A stretch of 12,994 bases of DNA from positions 1 to 12,994 of the forward strand of contig DLIO01000061.1 in NCBI GenBank assembly GCA_002483765.1. The letters run 5' to 3'. This stretch comes from Lentisphaeria bacterium UBA7640 (GTDB lineage: Bacteria; Verrucomicrobiota; Lentisphaeria; Victivallales; Victivallaceae). Within the stretch, counting starts at the first letter, position 1, and each line of letters begins with the position of its first letter. Below, one piece after another: positions 1 to 6,579 of this stretch. The notes beneath the pieces are model-generated. The model was not told where the DNA came from, searched no databases, and saw only the letters and a program-made list of their open reading frames with translations. A program made the position numbers and the translations under genes.

Positions 1-76
1 AGAATACCCAAACAGTTGCAACCAAAATAAGTACAAAGGCCGCAACAATAATAATAGAAACTCTAGGTTCAAGCAT
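1..76 (-). CDS. Small two-helix membrane protein, second copy (5' end only)
   Basis: This is the first 25 codons of a gene that runs off the left edge. It starts at the complement of 74-76 (ATG) and reads MLEPRVSIIIVAAFVLILVA and onward, identical over all 25 residues to the start of the 106-aa protein at 2522-2842. A good ribosome-binding site (AGGAG at about 86-90, 9 bases upstream) and a promoter at 108-136 precede it. It is part of a 227-bp direct repeat, so it is a recent duplicate. The visible part is a short polar start followed by the first transmembrane helix. Function is unknown. Whether the copy is intact cannot be seen from this window. Confidence 0.75.
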   Translation of the reverse strand, partial: MLEPRVSIIIVAAFVLILVATVWVF

Positions 77-107
77 ATCTTCATTCTCCTAAAAGGATGT
101 TAATTAA

Positions 108-136
108 ATAATACCGCAGCAATCCATAATTTGCAA
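108..136 (-). promoter_or_regulatory. Sigma70-like promoter (left copy)
   Basis: On the minus strand, TTGCAA (complement of 131-136) is followed after exactly 17 bases by TATTAT (complement of 108-113), about 30 bases upstream of the start codon at 76. It is the duplicate of the promoter at 2874-2902. The only difference between the two copies inside the element, at 128, lies in the spacer. This conservation fits a functional promoter, but activity is inferred. Confidence 0.5.
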
Positions 137-182
137 TTATGTTCCTAGGATTTTACTTTCGTGCCTTACATATTTCTCATGG

Positions 183-253
183 TTACTCCAACTCTCCAAC
201 ACCCTCTTCACTATTCTTCGACAATTTTGCTAATGCCCTTTTAAATAGACTCC
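183..253 (-). pseudogene. Out-of-frame C-terminal remainder of the gene at 230-499
   Basis: Moving to the -1 frame at the six-base A run at 254-259 (six T on the coding strand) continues the upstream reading frame as W-S-L-F-K-R-A-L-A-K and onward to E-L-E, with a stop at 183-185. The paralogue at 2522-2842 reads F-F-W-D-L-F-E-K-A-L-A-K at the same place. With this tail the protein would be 105 aa, against 106 aa for the paralogue. The same tail (L-S-Q-N-S-E-E-G-V-G-E-L-E, stop) survives in the remnant at 2949-2993. The simplest reading is a one-base deletion that truncated the gene. A -1 ribosomal frameshift or transcriptional slippage on the T/U6 run cannot be excluded. Confidence 0.7.
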
Positions 254-499
254 AAAAAATTGACGCATATTCAGGGAGACATCAAGACCGTAAACCCTAT
301 TTGATGCAAAAGCACGCCAAGAAAAAAATATCGCCATAGTTATCAAAAGAAGTCGCTGATAATTCCAGAAATATTTCTTTTTTTTATTTTGCTGCTTAGC
401 AGATAAGAATTCAAGAATGCCGGGGATGACCAAAATGCCTGTGACCAAAATAAATAAAAAAATTGTAACAACGATGGTAAAACCTTTAAATTCGTACAT
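230..499 (-). CDS. Small two-helix membrane protein, frameshifted at its C-terminus
   Basis: As read, this is an 89-aa protein with hydrophobic segments at about residues 8-30 and 48-64 and a lysine-rich link between them. It is a paralogue of the 106-aa protein at 2522-2842. Both have K42-Y43-x-W45-N46-x-Q48-R49-L50-L51-L52 at identical positions, and both have an R-(Q)-F-F motif near residue 80, after which this copy leaves the shared frame. The start ATG at 497-499 has an AGGGG ribosome-binding site at a normal distance and lies 17 bases after the stop of the 250-aa gene, so it is the last gene of the minus-strand operon. The family is not one I recognise. No function can be assigned beyond membrane location. 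Confidence 0.6.
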   Translation of the reverse strand: MYEFKGFTIVVTIFLFILVTGILVIPGILEFLSAKQQNKKKKYFWNYQRLLLITMAIFFSWRAFASNRVYGLDVSLNMRQFFGVYLKGH

Positions 500-516
500 A
501 TTTTTCCCCTAATGAG

Positions 517-1269
517 CTAGCGATTTGCATATCTGCCGAAAAGTATGTTTGTATTTTTTATGTATAAAAAAGAGTACCCACCGCCGTTTGGTTGCAATTT
601 TTGATAAGACAGGAAGTCAGGAGCTTTTCCGCCGTTTTGCTTTTGCGCCTCTTCAATGTGTTTACTCAACAACCCATCACGCTCCCAATCTTCAACCGAA
701 ATCATCTCATTCTTTAGTTCAAAACCATTACCTTTCGCAAAATTCAGGAAGGCTTGTTCCGAGCAATTACAAGTCCACCACGCATAATAGGCAGACCCAG
801 AGCAACCCGTAATCCTAATATCTTCGGTATCGTGTGGGAAAAAACTAGAACGAAGAGCTTTAGGGATGTATTTTTCACTCAAACCGCTAGCTCCATCTGC
901 TTCATAATCTGTAAACTTTCGCCCCATCATCACAAAATTCACACTCAGTATTGCGAGTGCTACAGAAAGCGAAAGAATGACCAAAATCATAACCCCAAGC
1001 ATTGTCGCATTTTTAAGTTTTTCGCGCCCGGTTAAAGGGCTGGCAAGAATGATGTTTTTATATTGATAAAGTCCCCAAAGGATCATAAATATCACAGTAA
1101 GTAAAACCGGAAAGATGATTTGTGCCCACAACGGCGGATCGGAATGCTGAAAAAACTTCCCATATACGATAGAAAAGATATTGCTAGATATCAATCCCGC
1201 GAACGGTAAGCCCAGCAACATATTCAGACCGTAAGTTACCCATTTTAGACGATTTTGCTTATTCATCAT
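517..1269 (-). CDS. Three-helix membrane protein with soluble C-terminal domain
   Basis: This is a 250-aa hypothetical protein. Hydrophobic segments lie at about residues 12-34, 50-68 and 90-114. A soluble domain of about 130 residues follows, beginning near the SEKYIPKALRSSFFP stretch (131-145) and holding three cysteines (C156, C167, C169), an aromatic Y-Y-A-W-W run (161-165) and a glycine-rich segment near 228-231. The start codon overlaps the end of the upstream gene by 11 bases (ATGATGAATAA), with GGAGGG just before it, which indicates translational coupling. A start at the second ATG (1264-1266) is equally possible and has better spacing. I do not recognise the family. Its tight coupling to the zinc-ribbon/DUF3592-like gene suggests the two products work together in the membrane. 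Confidence 0.75.
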   Translation of the reverse strand: MMNKQNRLKWVTYGLNMLLGLPFAGLISSNIFSIVYGKFFQHSDPPLWAQIIFPVLLTVIFMILWGLYQYKNIILASPLTGREKLKNATMLGVMILVILSLSVALAILSVNFVMMGRKFTDYEADGASGLSEKYIPKALRSSFFPHDTEDIRITGCSGSAYYAWWTCNCSEQAFLNFAKGNGFELKNEMISVEDWERDGLLSKHIEEAQKQNGGKAPDFLSYQKLQPNGGGYSFLYIKNTNILFGRYANR

Positions 1270-2497
1270 TGCCCTCCATCTTGATGATTTTTGCTCCGCA
1301 GTTGGTACAGTTGCCAGTATTGCGTAAAAGTGTCATAGTTTTTTTATAAGAGAAACGATTACCACATACGGAACAGGTGATTGGGTTCGATTTTTTCATC
1401 TTCCGGGAAGCAAAAGAAAATAATGGGATAGAGAATATTCCAGCCAAAACCCAGCCAAAACACAAGAGAATATTTGAATATCGCACATTGTCAGAGACTG
1501 CCGTATTGGGAGGTTGCAAGTACAGCAGTAAAGGAAGCAACAGCAATATCCATCCTAAAATAAAAAGGATTGGAACATAATCATCAACAGGTAATTTTTT
1601 AGGGTCGGGCAGTGTAGGAAATTCGATTTGGTGTTCAGGAACTACTCGCTCAATATTCAATGGAGCATTACAAGATGGACAGTTATCTTTAACTATTATG
1701 CTGGCATGATTACGCGGACTGATTTTACTACTGAAACAACGTGGATTAGAACAACTAACAAAGAATTCCGGTTTAAGGTTTTTGAACCTAAAAAGTCTGG
1801 CTACACAAAGTGGCAGAATAAAAAAAGATCCAAGCCCCAGAATGAAAAACGCCTTATGGCCAAAACGAGTCAATAATGCAACAATAATAAAAAACCCAAT
1901 ACAGAAAATTGTTAGAAGTAGATATCTTCGAAAAGAGAATGTAGTATCAAAATAATAAACAGTGAATTGAGGTTTTTTTGCTGGTTTTCGTAGCAAATAC
2001 ACTCCAAAGAGGGTAGAGGCAAGACTCGCAGCCCAAATTACACTTCGCATTATTTGTGCTGCAGCTGTCAGGCTGTTCCAGTTAAAAAGAGCGCTTTCCG
2101 AAGGGTAATCAGGGTTGACTAAAATATTAATCTTTTTATTTTTGACCAGAGTAGTCCTTAACCAACGGTTATTGTCATGAAGTCGGGTTTCCTTTTTCCC
2201 AGAATATTCATTCTCGCCAATTTTATATTTCCAAACCAGAATCAGATACTGATCAATTTTATTACGCTTTGATCCAGCACGTTCCTGAATCCAATTTTCA
2301 GTAATAACCGCTGGCGTATTTTCCCAATCATTCTTCCGTATTTCATCATACAAAAAAGGTTTTCCGAATAAAAAAATACCAGCAAGTCCGGCCAACAACC
2401 AAAAACTTCTGTACAAATATTTTGACAGAATTTCATCTATTTTTAAACAGATTTTATGGTGATATTCTCGTATTTTAAATCTTACCTTTTTGCTCAT
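1259..2497 (-). CDS. DUF3592-like multi-pass membrane protein with two zinc-ribbon-like cysteine clusters
   Basis: This protein is 412 aa from the chosen start. A first hydrophobic helix (about 31-49) is followed by an extracytoplasmic-type domain (about 55-137) resembling DUF3592: it opens with W-x-N-T-P-A-V-I, has a central V-W-K-Y-K-I-G-x-x-E-Y-S-G and ends in I-L-V-N-P-D-Y-P. Further helices lie at about 149-169, 192-210, 216-234, 307-327 and 343-363. Two four-cysteine clusters, C249/C254/C273/C276 and C375/C378/C397/C400, look like zinc ribbons; only the second is a clean CxxC...CxxC. An ATG three codons upstream (2504-2506) directly abuts GAGG, so the ATG at 2495-2497, 8 bases from GAGG, is preferred. 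The gene sits 24 bases after the 106-aa gene and overlaps the 250-aa gene. Function is unknown; the DUF3592 resemblance is a judgement by eye. Confidence 0.75.
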   Translation of the reverse strand: MSKKVRFKIREYHHKICLKIDEILSKYLYRSFWLLAGLAGIFLFGKPFLYDEIRKNDWENTPAVITENWIQERAGSKRNKIDQYLILVWKYKIGENEYSGKKETRLHDNNRWLRTTLVKNKKINILVNPDYPSESALFNWNSLTAAAQIMRSVIWAASLASTLFGVYLLRKPAKKPQFTVYYFDTTFSFRRYLLLTIFCIGFFIIVALLTRFGHKAFFILGLGSFFILPLCVARLFRFKNLKPEFFVSCSNPRCFSSKISPRNHASIIVKDNCPSCNAPLNIERVVPEHQIEFPTLPDPKKLPVDDYVPILFILGWILLLLPLLLYLQPPNTAVSDNVRYSNILLCFGWVLAGIFSIPLFSFASRKMKKSNPITCSVCGNRFSYKKTMTLLRNTGNCTNCGAKIIKMEGNDE

Positions 2498-2521
2498 TTT
2501 GATCATCCTCGAAAAACTTAA

Positions 2522-2842
2522 TCACACAATGTCACGGCTATCTACAATTAAGGCCACAGCGGTTTGAAAATTCGGACATTTTGCTAATGCCTTTTCAAAT
2601 AAGTCCCAGAAAAATCGGGGTTTATTCCCTAAGACGCTTTTAGCTAATCCGAGGGCTTGACCCGAAGAAAACATAATCACAGCCATCAAAAGAAGTCGCT
2701 GAGAATTCCAAATATATTTATTGTTTACATCGTGGCGTGCAACAGATAATAATCCTTGAATGCTAGAGAATACCCAAACAGTTGCAACCAAAATAAGTAC
2801 AAAGGCCGCAACAATAATAATAGAAACTCTAGGTTCAAGCAT
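2522..2842 (-). CDS. Small two-helix membrane protein (intact copy)
   Basis: This is a 106-aa protein with hydrophobic helices at about residues 7-26 and 48-65, separated by a basic, asparagine-rich link, and a charged C-terminal tail of about 35 residues. AGGAG lies 9 bases before the ATG at 2840-2842, and a sigma70-like promoter lies at 2874-2902, so this is the first gene of the four-gene minus-strand operon. It is paralogous to the frameshifted gene at 230-499, and its first 25 codons are identical to those of the gene entering the window at 76. The family is not recognised. Several copies in one locus suggest a lineage-specific expanded family. No catalytic residues are apparent. Confidence 0.7.
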   Translation of the reverse strand: MLEPRVSIIIVAAFVLILVATVWVFSSIQGLLSVARHDVNNKYIWNSQRLLLMAVIMFSSGQALGLAKSVLGNKPRFFWDLFEKALAKCPNFQTAVALIVDSRDIV

Positions 2843-2873
2843 ATCTTCATTCTCCTAAAAGGACGTTAATTAA

Positions 2874-2902
2874 ATAATACCGCAGCAATCCATGATTTGC
2901 AA
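2874..2902 (-). promoter_or_regulatory. Sigma70-like promoter for the minus-strand operon
   Basis: On the minus strand, TTGCAA (complement of 2897-2902), a 17-base spacer and TATTAT (complement of 2874-2879) form a good -35/-10 pair 31 bases upstream of the ATG at 2842. The element is duplicated at 108-136. It would drive the four genes from 2842 down to 230. Confidence 0.5.
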
Positions 2903-2948
2903 TTATGTTCCTAGGATTTTGCTTTCGTACCTTACATATTTCTCATGG

Positions 2949-2993
2949 TTATTCCAACTCTCCAACACCCTCTTCACTATTCTGCGACAATTT
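2949..2993 (-). pseudogene. 3'-end remnant of a small membrane-protein gene
   Basis: The minus strand reads K-L-S-Q-N-S-E-E-G-V-G-E-L-E then TAA (2949-2951). This matches the restored C-terminus of the gene at 183-499 with one change (K to Q) and one synonymous change. The rest of the gene is absent beyond 2993. It is the truncated outer end of the duplicated module. Confidence 0.65.
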
Positions 2994-3001
2994 GAGTAAT
3001 A

Positions 3002-3030
3002 TTGTAGAAATGTTTTTGCAAAAGTACAAT
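3002..3030 (+). promoter_or_regulatory. Possible promoter of the T2SS operon
   Basis: TTGTAG (3002-3007), a 17-base spacer and TACAAT (3025-3030) form a modest sigma70-like promoter about 70 bases upstream of the first gene. The -10 matches consensus at five of six positions, but the -35 at only three. It lies just after the break of the duplicated segment at 2993. No terminator is seen between it and the operon. Confidence 0.3.
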
Positions 3031-3097
3031 AAATATCAGTTCTAAGCGTATATTGTTACATGCACTCTTACCTTTAAAATTTGATTGTGAGGTTTCC

Positions 3098-3976
3098 ATG
3101 GATAAATATTGGTTGATATTTTTAGTTGGGGTCGCGATGGGTTCAATAGTTTTCGCGGAGGAACCAGAGCAAACCGCGACACCGAACACCGCGCAAACTA
3201 CAGCCCAAGACGCTACAGTAAACTCAGACACCGGTGAAAGACGTGGTCGCAGTGGGCGCAACAGTGAAGCTATGAAAGAGATGAGGGAAGCTTATCAGAA
3301 AGCTGACGAGCAACTCAAAGAAAAATTTCCCGCCGAATTTGCCGAAATCGAGAAACTCAGTCAGACTGACCGCCGTGCGGCATTTGAACAGAAACGCGCG
3401 TTGGCAACCAAAGCCGGTATTGAAATGCCTACTTTTAGCCGTAGTCGCACCTCCAGAAACAGCGAACAAAAACCATCAGAACCTGAAACCGCAAAAGATG
3501 ATAAATTGGCAGAATGGCAAAAGATTAAAACCCTATTGAAGGAAAAATATCCGATTGAGTTTGCAGAATATGAGAAATTGCGTCAGACCGACCGTTCGGC
3601 GGCATTAATCAAACTCAAAGAGTTAGCGGATAAGGAAAAATTAACGTTGCCAGCAGCAGAAATTCCTGAAAACAAAATTCTTCCTCGAGATTTAGCGCGC
3701 TTAGTGCTTGAACGCGCCGAAAGTATTGTGCAACGACGTTATCCCGAAGAACATCAAGAACTCGAGAAACTGCGCGAAACCGACCCAGACGCCGCAAGGG
3801 ATAAGTTCCGCGAATTGGTTAAGAAAGCTGGCCTTAGTTATGAAGAGCTAAAACGCCAAGTTTACGTTCGTCCACCATCGACCCGCGTGATTCAAGTTGA
3901 GACTCCAGCGCAAGCTCCAAACCCAACCCAGAATTACGGTAATGTTGGCAGAACGTCATGGACGCGTCCTCAGTAA
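3098..3976 (+). CDS. Exported protein with three helical repeats, head of the T2SS operon
   Basis: This 292-aa protein is not a family I recognise. A signal peptide is clear: D2-K3, a hydrophobic core from about 4 to 19, and a likely cut after V-F-A (residue 20) before E-E-P-E. A low-complexity Thr/Ala/Gln linker follows. The body is three copies of a charged helical unit (about 65-111, 139-185 and 205-251) with consensus (F/Y)-P-x-E-(F/H)-x-E-x-E-K-L-x-(Q/E)-T-D-x-x-A-A. The C-terminus is Pro/Asn-rich. The ATG at 3098 is chosen because GTGAGG lies 5 bases before it and the signal peptide begins there; a TTG at 3053 would add 15 residues without purpose. Sixteen bases separate it from the GspL-like gene, so it is probably co-transcribed. 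Role unknown: perhaps a periplasmic accessory or scaffold of the secretion machine. Confidence 0.8.
   Translation: MDKYWLIFLVGVAMGSIVFAEEPEQTATPNTAQTTAQDATVNSDTGERRGRSGRNSEAMKEMREAYQKADEQLKEKFPAEFAEIEKLSQTDRRAAFEQKRALATKAGIEMPTFSRSRTSRNSEQKPSEPETAKDDKLAEWQKIKTLLKEKYPIEFAEYEKLRQTDRSAALIKLKELADKEKLTLPAAEIPENKILPRDLARLVLERAESIVQRRYPEEHQELEKLRETDPDAARDKFRELVKKAGLSYEELKRQVYVRPPSTRVIQVETPAQAPNPTQNYGNVGRTSWTRPQ
3290..3850 (+). repeat. Three diverged repeats encoding a helical protein unit
   Basis: Units at about 3290-3430, 3512-3652 and 3710-3850 each encode about 47 residues with a shared core: a basic amphipathic helix, (F/Y)-P-x-E, an acidic stretch, E-K-L-x-(Q/E)-T-D, then an A-A-containing helix. 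The conserved aromatic-proline pairs fall at protein positions 77-78, 151-152 and 215-216. The repeats are clear in protein and only weak in DNA, so the duplication is old and under selection. Confidence 0.8.
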
Positions 3977-3992
3977 TAATTAAGGAGTTTTA

Positions 3993-5225
3993 ATGTCATT
4001 ATTTTCTACAACTGAATATGCGGCAATTACTATTGGTAGCGACGGCACATTACGTGGTGCGCGCCTGCGACGTAGCCACAAACGTTTATCGGTCAACCGG
4101 GTTTTCAAACTGTTACCAGATGATCGCGAACTAACTGAACGTTTCGGCGATGCCATTAAAAAACTTGAGCTCAAATCTGAACATATTTTAATCATCAGTT
4201 CACCGTTAGCCGGTGGGTTTTTCTTCACCGCAAGAACGCCCGAACTGGCCGTTCGCGAATTGGCTTCGACACTAGAATTTGATGCTCAACAGCAAGTATT
4301 ACAGTTACCACGCGATTTCCGTTTACAATTCGTCAGTAAACCTGCGACTGAGGCCGAACTCGAGGTTTCAGTTTACGGTTTTCCGGCTGGCGCTTTGCAA
4401 AATTTATGTCGAATTCTGACGATCTGGAAACGGCGCGCGGATGCATTTATTTATCCACTACTCGCATTACCGGAACTACCTCCTGAAGAAAAGACTCTGT
4501 TGCCAGAATTAGATCCGGCGTTCTACTGGCAAGATGGTTCATGGCGTCCAACTTCCGTCCCAGACCATACGCTTTATAATGAAAATCTATTAAAGCTGAT
4601 TAAAGAAGAAATTATTTTCGAACCTGAAGTTAAGGAAAAATCAAATTACGAAGACTTTATTACTGTTCTTGCGTTGTTGCGCTACGGGGCAAACAACGAA
4701 TTTCGTCAACAACCCGGCTTGGCAGTTTTACCAGCCGCGCTAAGGCCGCAACGTTTACGTTCGCTAATCCGCACTGCCATTATACTGGCACTGATCATTG
4801 TTGGTTCTCTGGGTTTCAGCGGAATAAAATACTTAATTAAGTTCCGCAATGAGTACCAGCAATTGCAACAACAAACTGCTTCACAACTGAAGCGCACCGA
4901 GACTACGCGTCGAGCTTTGCGGGCAAAAGAGAAAGAACACAAAGAGATGATTCGTATCAATGAACTGAATATTGGCGATCATGAATTATTATTTAACTTA
5001 GCTCGGTTATCTGAAGCACTACCGCGCCAAGCCTTGGTCACCAATATGCGCTGGAATGAAAGTGGAGTAGACTTGACCATTCAGACATCACAACAAAATT
5101 TAGATATGGCGGCATCATTACGACGACTAACCAACTTTAGAGTTGGAACTCTCCAAAATCGCCAAATGAGCGAAACTATTATGATGATTTCACTGAAATT
5201 AAACCGCGTCGATAAAGGAAAATAA
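3993..5225 (+). CDS. gspL: GspL-like T2SS inner-membrane protein (PilM-PilN type fusion)
   Basis: This 410-aa protein has the GspL layout. A cytoplasmic domain (about 1-255) starts with an actin-like I-T-I-G-S-D-G-T-L strand (12-20). One transmembrane helix follows (about 258-276), then a coiled coil (about 283-318) and a small periplasmic domain. The last of these carries the PilN-type signature L-x-x-L-S-E-A-L-P-R-Q-A-L-V-T (337-350) followed by W-N-E-S-G-V-D-L-T-I. In the family, GspL holds the ATPase GspE at the membrane and pairs with GspM. AAGGAG 5 bases before the ATG fixes the start. The gspM-like gene follows after 2 bases. Sequence conservation with enterobacterial GspL is low; the call rests on architecture and context. 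Confidence 0.72.
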   Translation: MSLFSTTEYAAITIGSDGTLRGARLRRSHKRLSVNRVFKLLPDDRELTERFGDAIKKLELKSEHILIISSPLAGGFFFTARTPELAVRELASTLEFDAQQQVLQLPRDFRLQFVSKPATEAELEVSVYGFPAGALQNLCRILTIWKRRADAFIYPLLALPELPPEEKTLLPELDPAFYWQDGSWRPTSVPDHTLYNENLLKLIKEEIIFEPEVKEKSNYEDFITVLALLRYGANNEFRQQPGLAVLPAALRPQRLRSLIRTAIILALIIVGSLGFSGIKYLIKFRNEYQQLQQQTASQLKRTETTRRALRAKEKEHKEMIRINELNIGDHELLFNLARLSEALPRQALVTNMRWNESGVDLTIQTSQQNLDMAASLRRLTNFRVGTLQNRQMSETIMMISLKLNRVDKGK

Positions 5226-5227
5226 AC

Positions 5228-5821
5228 GTGACAAATAATTGGTTAAAGAAATTCCGTGAATCCAAGAAGGCAAAAATAATTTTTTGCGTGCTTGGTTTGC
5301 TGTTTTCCCTGTTTTACCTACTCTGGATATTCGGTGGCAATATCGGCAGTTGGATTCCAAGCACCCAGCGCTTGGAAAATGTTCGCGCAGAACTTAAAAA
5401 AGCAAATGCGGCCGCGCTTGAAATAGATAAAAAACAGAAAGCCATTAACGATGCGGAGAAATTATACAAAACAAATCTGCCAAATTTTTGGAATGAAAAA
5501 AAACATGGTATAGCCAGTGTTGAGCTCCGCAAACGGATTGAACAATCCGCACAACGCGCTGGACTGAAACTTGGTAGCGTCGGAGCCGTCCGCCAAAACC
5601 GAATTAATAACGATCTACATTTTTTAGAGATTGATATGGCGACGGTTGAGACGCTAGAGCTTTTAGTACTGTTTTTCAATGAAATTTATAAAGAAAATCC
5701 TAAAATGTACTGGAAACGCGCAGATTTCCGTCATGAACATCTACAAAACTCTGAACGCCTAGCGTTTAGTGGCACTATTCGCTTAATAGGGTTAGAACAA
5801 AACAGCGAGGTCAAAAAATGA
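5228..5821 (+). CDS. gspM: GspM/PilO-like T2SS inner-membrane protein
   Basis: This is a 197-aa bitopic protein: a basic N-terminus (KKFRESKKAK), one transmembrane helix (about 16-36), a coiled coil (about 46-80) and a small ferredoxin-like alpha/beta domain (about 97-190). That is the layout of GspM and PilO. The start is GTG at 5228, 2 bases after the gspL stop, with AAAGGAAA inside the end of gspL, so translation is probably coupled. Its stop overlaps the next start by 4 bases (ATGA). In the family, GspM forms heterodimers with GspL and supports the assembly platform. The call relies on size, topology and position between gspL- and gspC-like genes. Confidence 0.65.
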   Translation: MTNNWLKKFRESKKAKIIFCVLGLLFSLFYLLWIFGGNIGSWIPSTQRLENVRAELKKANAAALEIDKKQKAINDAEKLYKTNLPNFWNEKKHGIASVELRKRIEQSAQRAGLKLGSVGAVRQNRINNDLHFLEIDMATVETLELLVLFFNEIYKENPKMYWKRADFRHEHLQNSERLAFSGTIRLIGLEQNSEVKK

Positions 5822-6549
5822 AAGCACTGTTGATTATTCTCAACTTAGGTTTAGCTTTGGGCGCGCTGTGGGGAGTTTCGGGTTTATTCAAAGCTAGCGA
5901 AAAAGTCGTTTACAGCACAGGACGGGATCGTTCGACAGAACGTGTTGATACCCAACCCAAGCCGACAGCACCAAAAACTAAAACTATGACCACCGATATC
6001 GCGAGGCAATTAACCACTGGCAATAATTTATTTAATATTAGCCGTTGTCCTGACGCCGTCGCTGGGCGTGGCGGACGCAGTCCCAATACTCAATTGACGT
6101 TACTCGGAATTTATAAAGTAGGTCCCAACCAAGGCGCAATAATCCAGCAAAGCCGGCAAGTTAGGCGCAGTATGTTCAATAGAACTACTCAACAACAGCC
6201 TGCTTCAACTCAACAGTTTTTCCGGATCGGTGAAACCTTGCAAAACGGTTACATGCTAAAATCAGTCGGCAATAATACCGTAACATTGTCACGCAACGGT
6301 AGCCCCATGGAACTCCAACTTGAGCCGGCAGGTAAAAATATCAGTAGTGCCGCGACCCAAGCCGCACAAGCCGCCGCGAATCGTCCACGCACTCCCGCAG
6401 AGATACAGCAGATGATGATGATGGGACAGATGAGAATGATGCAATCTATGATGCGCCAACAAGGGCAGATATCGCAACAACTACAGTCGGGTGGAGCAAC
6501 TAGCCGTCAGCGAACTACTGGCACGACAAGAACTAATACACGAAGATAA
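5818..6549 (+). CDS. gspC: GspC/PilP-like protein with methionine-rich tail
   Basis: This 243-aa protein has an N-terminal anchor helix (about 3-23), a Pro/Lys-rich linker, and a homology-region (HR) beta domain (about 69-169). Typical elements are N-L-F-N-I-S (70-75), L-T-L-L-G-I-Y (93-99), Q-G-A-I-I (105-109), F-R-I-G-E (135-139) and a final L-S-R-N-G-S-P-M-E-L. The HR domain of GspC binds the secretin's N0 domain in the periplasm. No PDZ domain is present. Instead there is an Ala/Gln-rich tail with nine methionines in residues 199-212, then a Thr/Arg end; this is unusual. A Q/R-rich insertion (about 111-133) splits the HR domain. The 4-base overlap with gspM and the secretin next door support the call. 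PilP-like is the alternative name. Confidence 0.7.
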   Translation: MKALLIILNLGLALGALWGVSGLFKASEKVVYSTGRDRSTERVDTQPKPTAPKTKTMTTDIARQLTTGNNLFNISRCPDAVAGRGGRSPNTQLTLLGIYKVGPNQGAIIQQSRQVRRSMFNRTTQQQPASTQQFFRIGETLQNGYMLKSVGNNTVTLSRNGSPMELQLEPAGKNISSAATQAAQAAANRPRTPAEIQQMMMMGQMRMMQSMMRQQGQISQQLQSGGATSRQRTTGTTRTNTRR

Positions 6550-6579
6550 ATATTTTAACATAAAAAACAGGATGAAAAA

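Larger units (their letters stand above)
1..227. repeat. 227-bp direct repeat, left copy
   Basis: Positions 1-227 match 2767-2993 in direct orientation (constant offset 2766) with six substitutions, at 98, 128, 155, 163, 186 and 218 of this copy, and no gaps. The first 97 bases are identical. The repeat covers the 5' end of the 106-aa membrane-protein gene, its promoter and leader, and the last codons of the gene upstream of it. It is cut by the window edge, so its true length may be much greater. There are no terminal inverted repeats and no transposase, so this is a segmental duplication rather than an insertion sequence. Confidence 0.95.
2767..2993. repeat. 227-bp direct repeat, right copy
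   Basis: This is the partner of 1-227. Similarity stops abruptly at 2993/2994, inside what was the 3' part of a gene, and the sequence beyond is unrelated to the left copy. The junction therefore marks one end of the duplicated segment or a later deletion. The identical 97-bp core is long enough for homologous recombination, which would excise the 2,766 bp between the copies. Confidence 0.95.

Noticed and set aside
139..339. Plus-strand 66-codon open frame
   Set aside because: It is antisense to the duplicated membrane-protein gene, its promoter and its leader, with no ribosome-binding site; it arises from the opposite frame.
2903..2948. Intrinsic terminator between the gene remnant and the minus-strand promoter
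   Set aside because: Only a CCTAGG palindrome and A/T-rich sequence are visible, with no stable stem followed by a T run.
1..2993. Insertion sequence or composite transposon bounded by the 227-bp direct repeats
   Set aside because: No transposase or recombinase lies between them, the repeats lack inverted termini, and they consist of gene and promoter sequence. A segmental duplication explains them.
3053..3097. Upstream TTG start for the three-repeat exported protein
   Set aside because: It adds 15 residues before a good signal peptide and bypasses the GTGAGG ribosome-binding site that serves the ATG at 3098.
6397..6450. ATG-triplet microsatellite as a phase-variation tract in the gspC-like tail
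   Set aside because: The run is only about four perfect units, and a trinucleotide change would not shift the frame.
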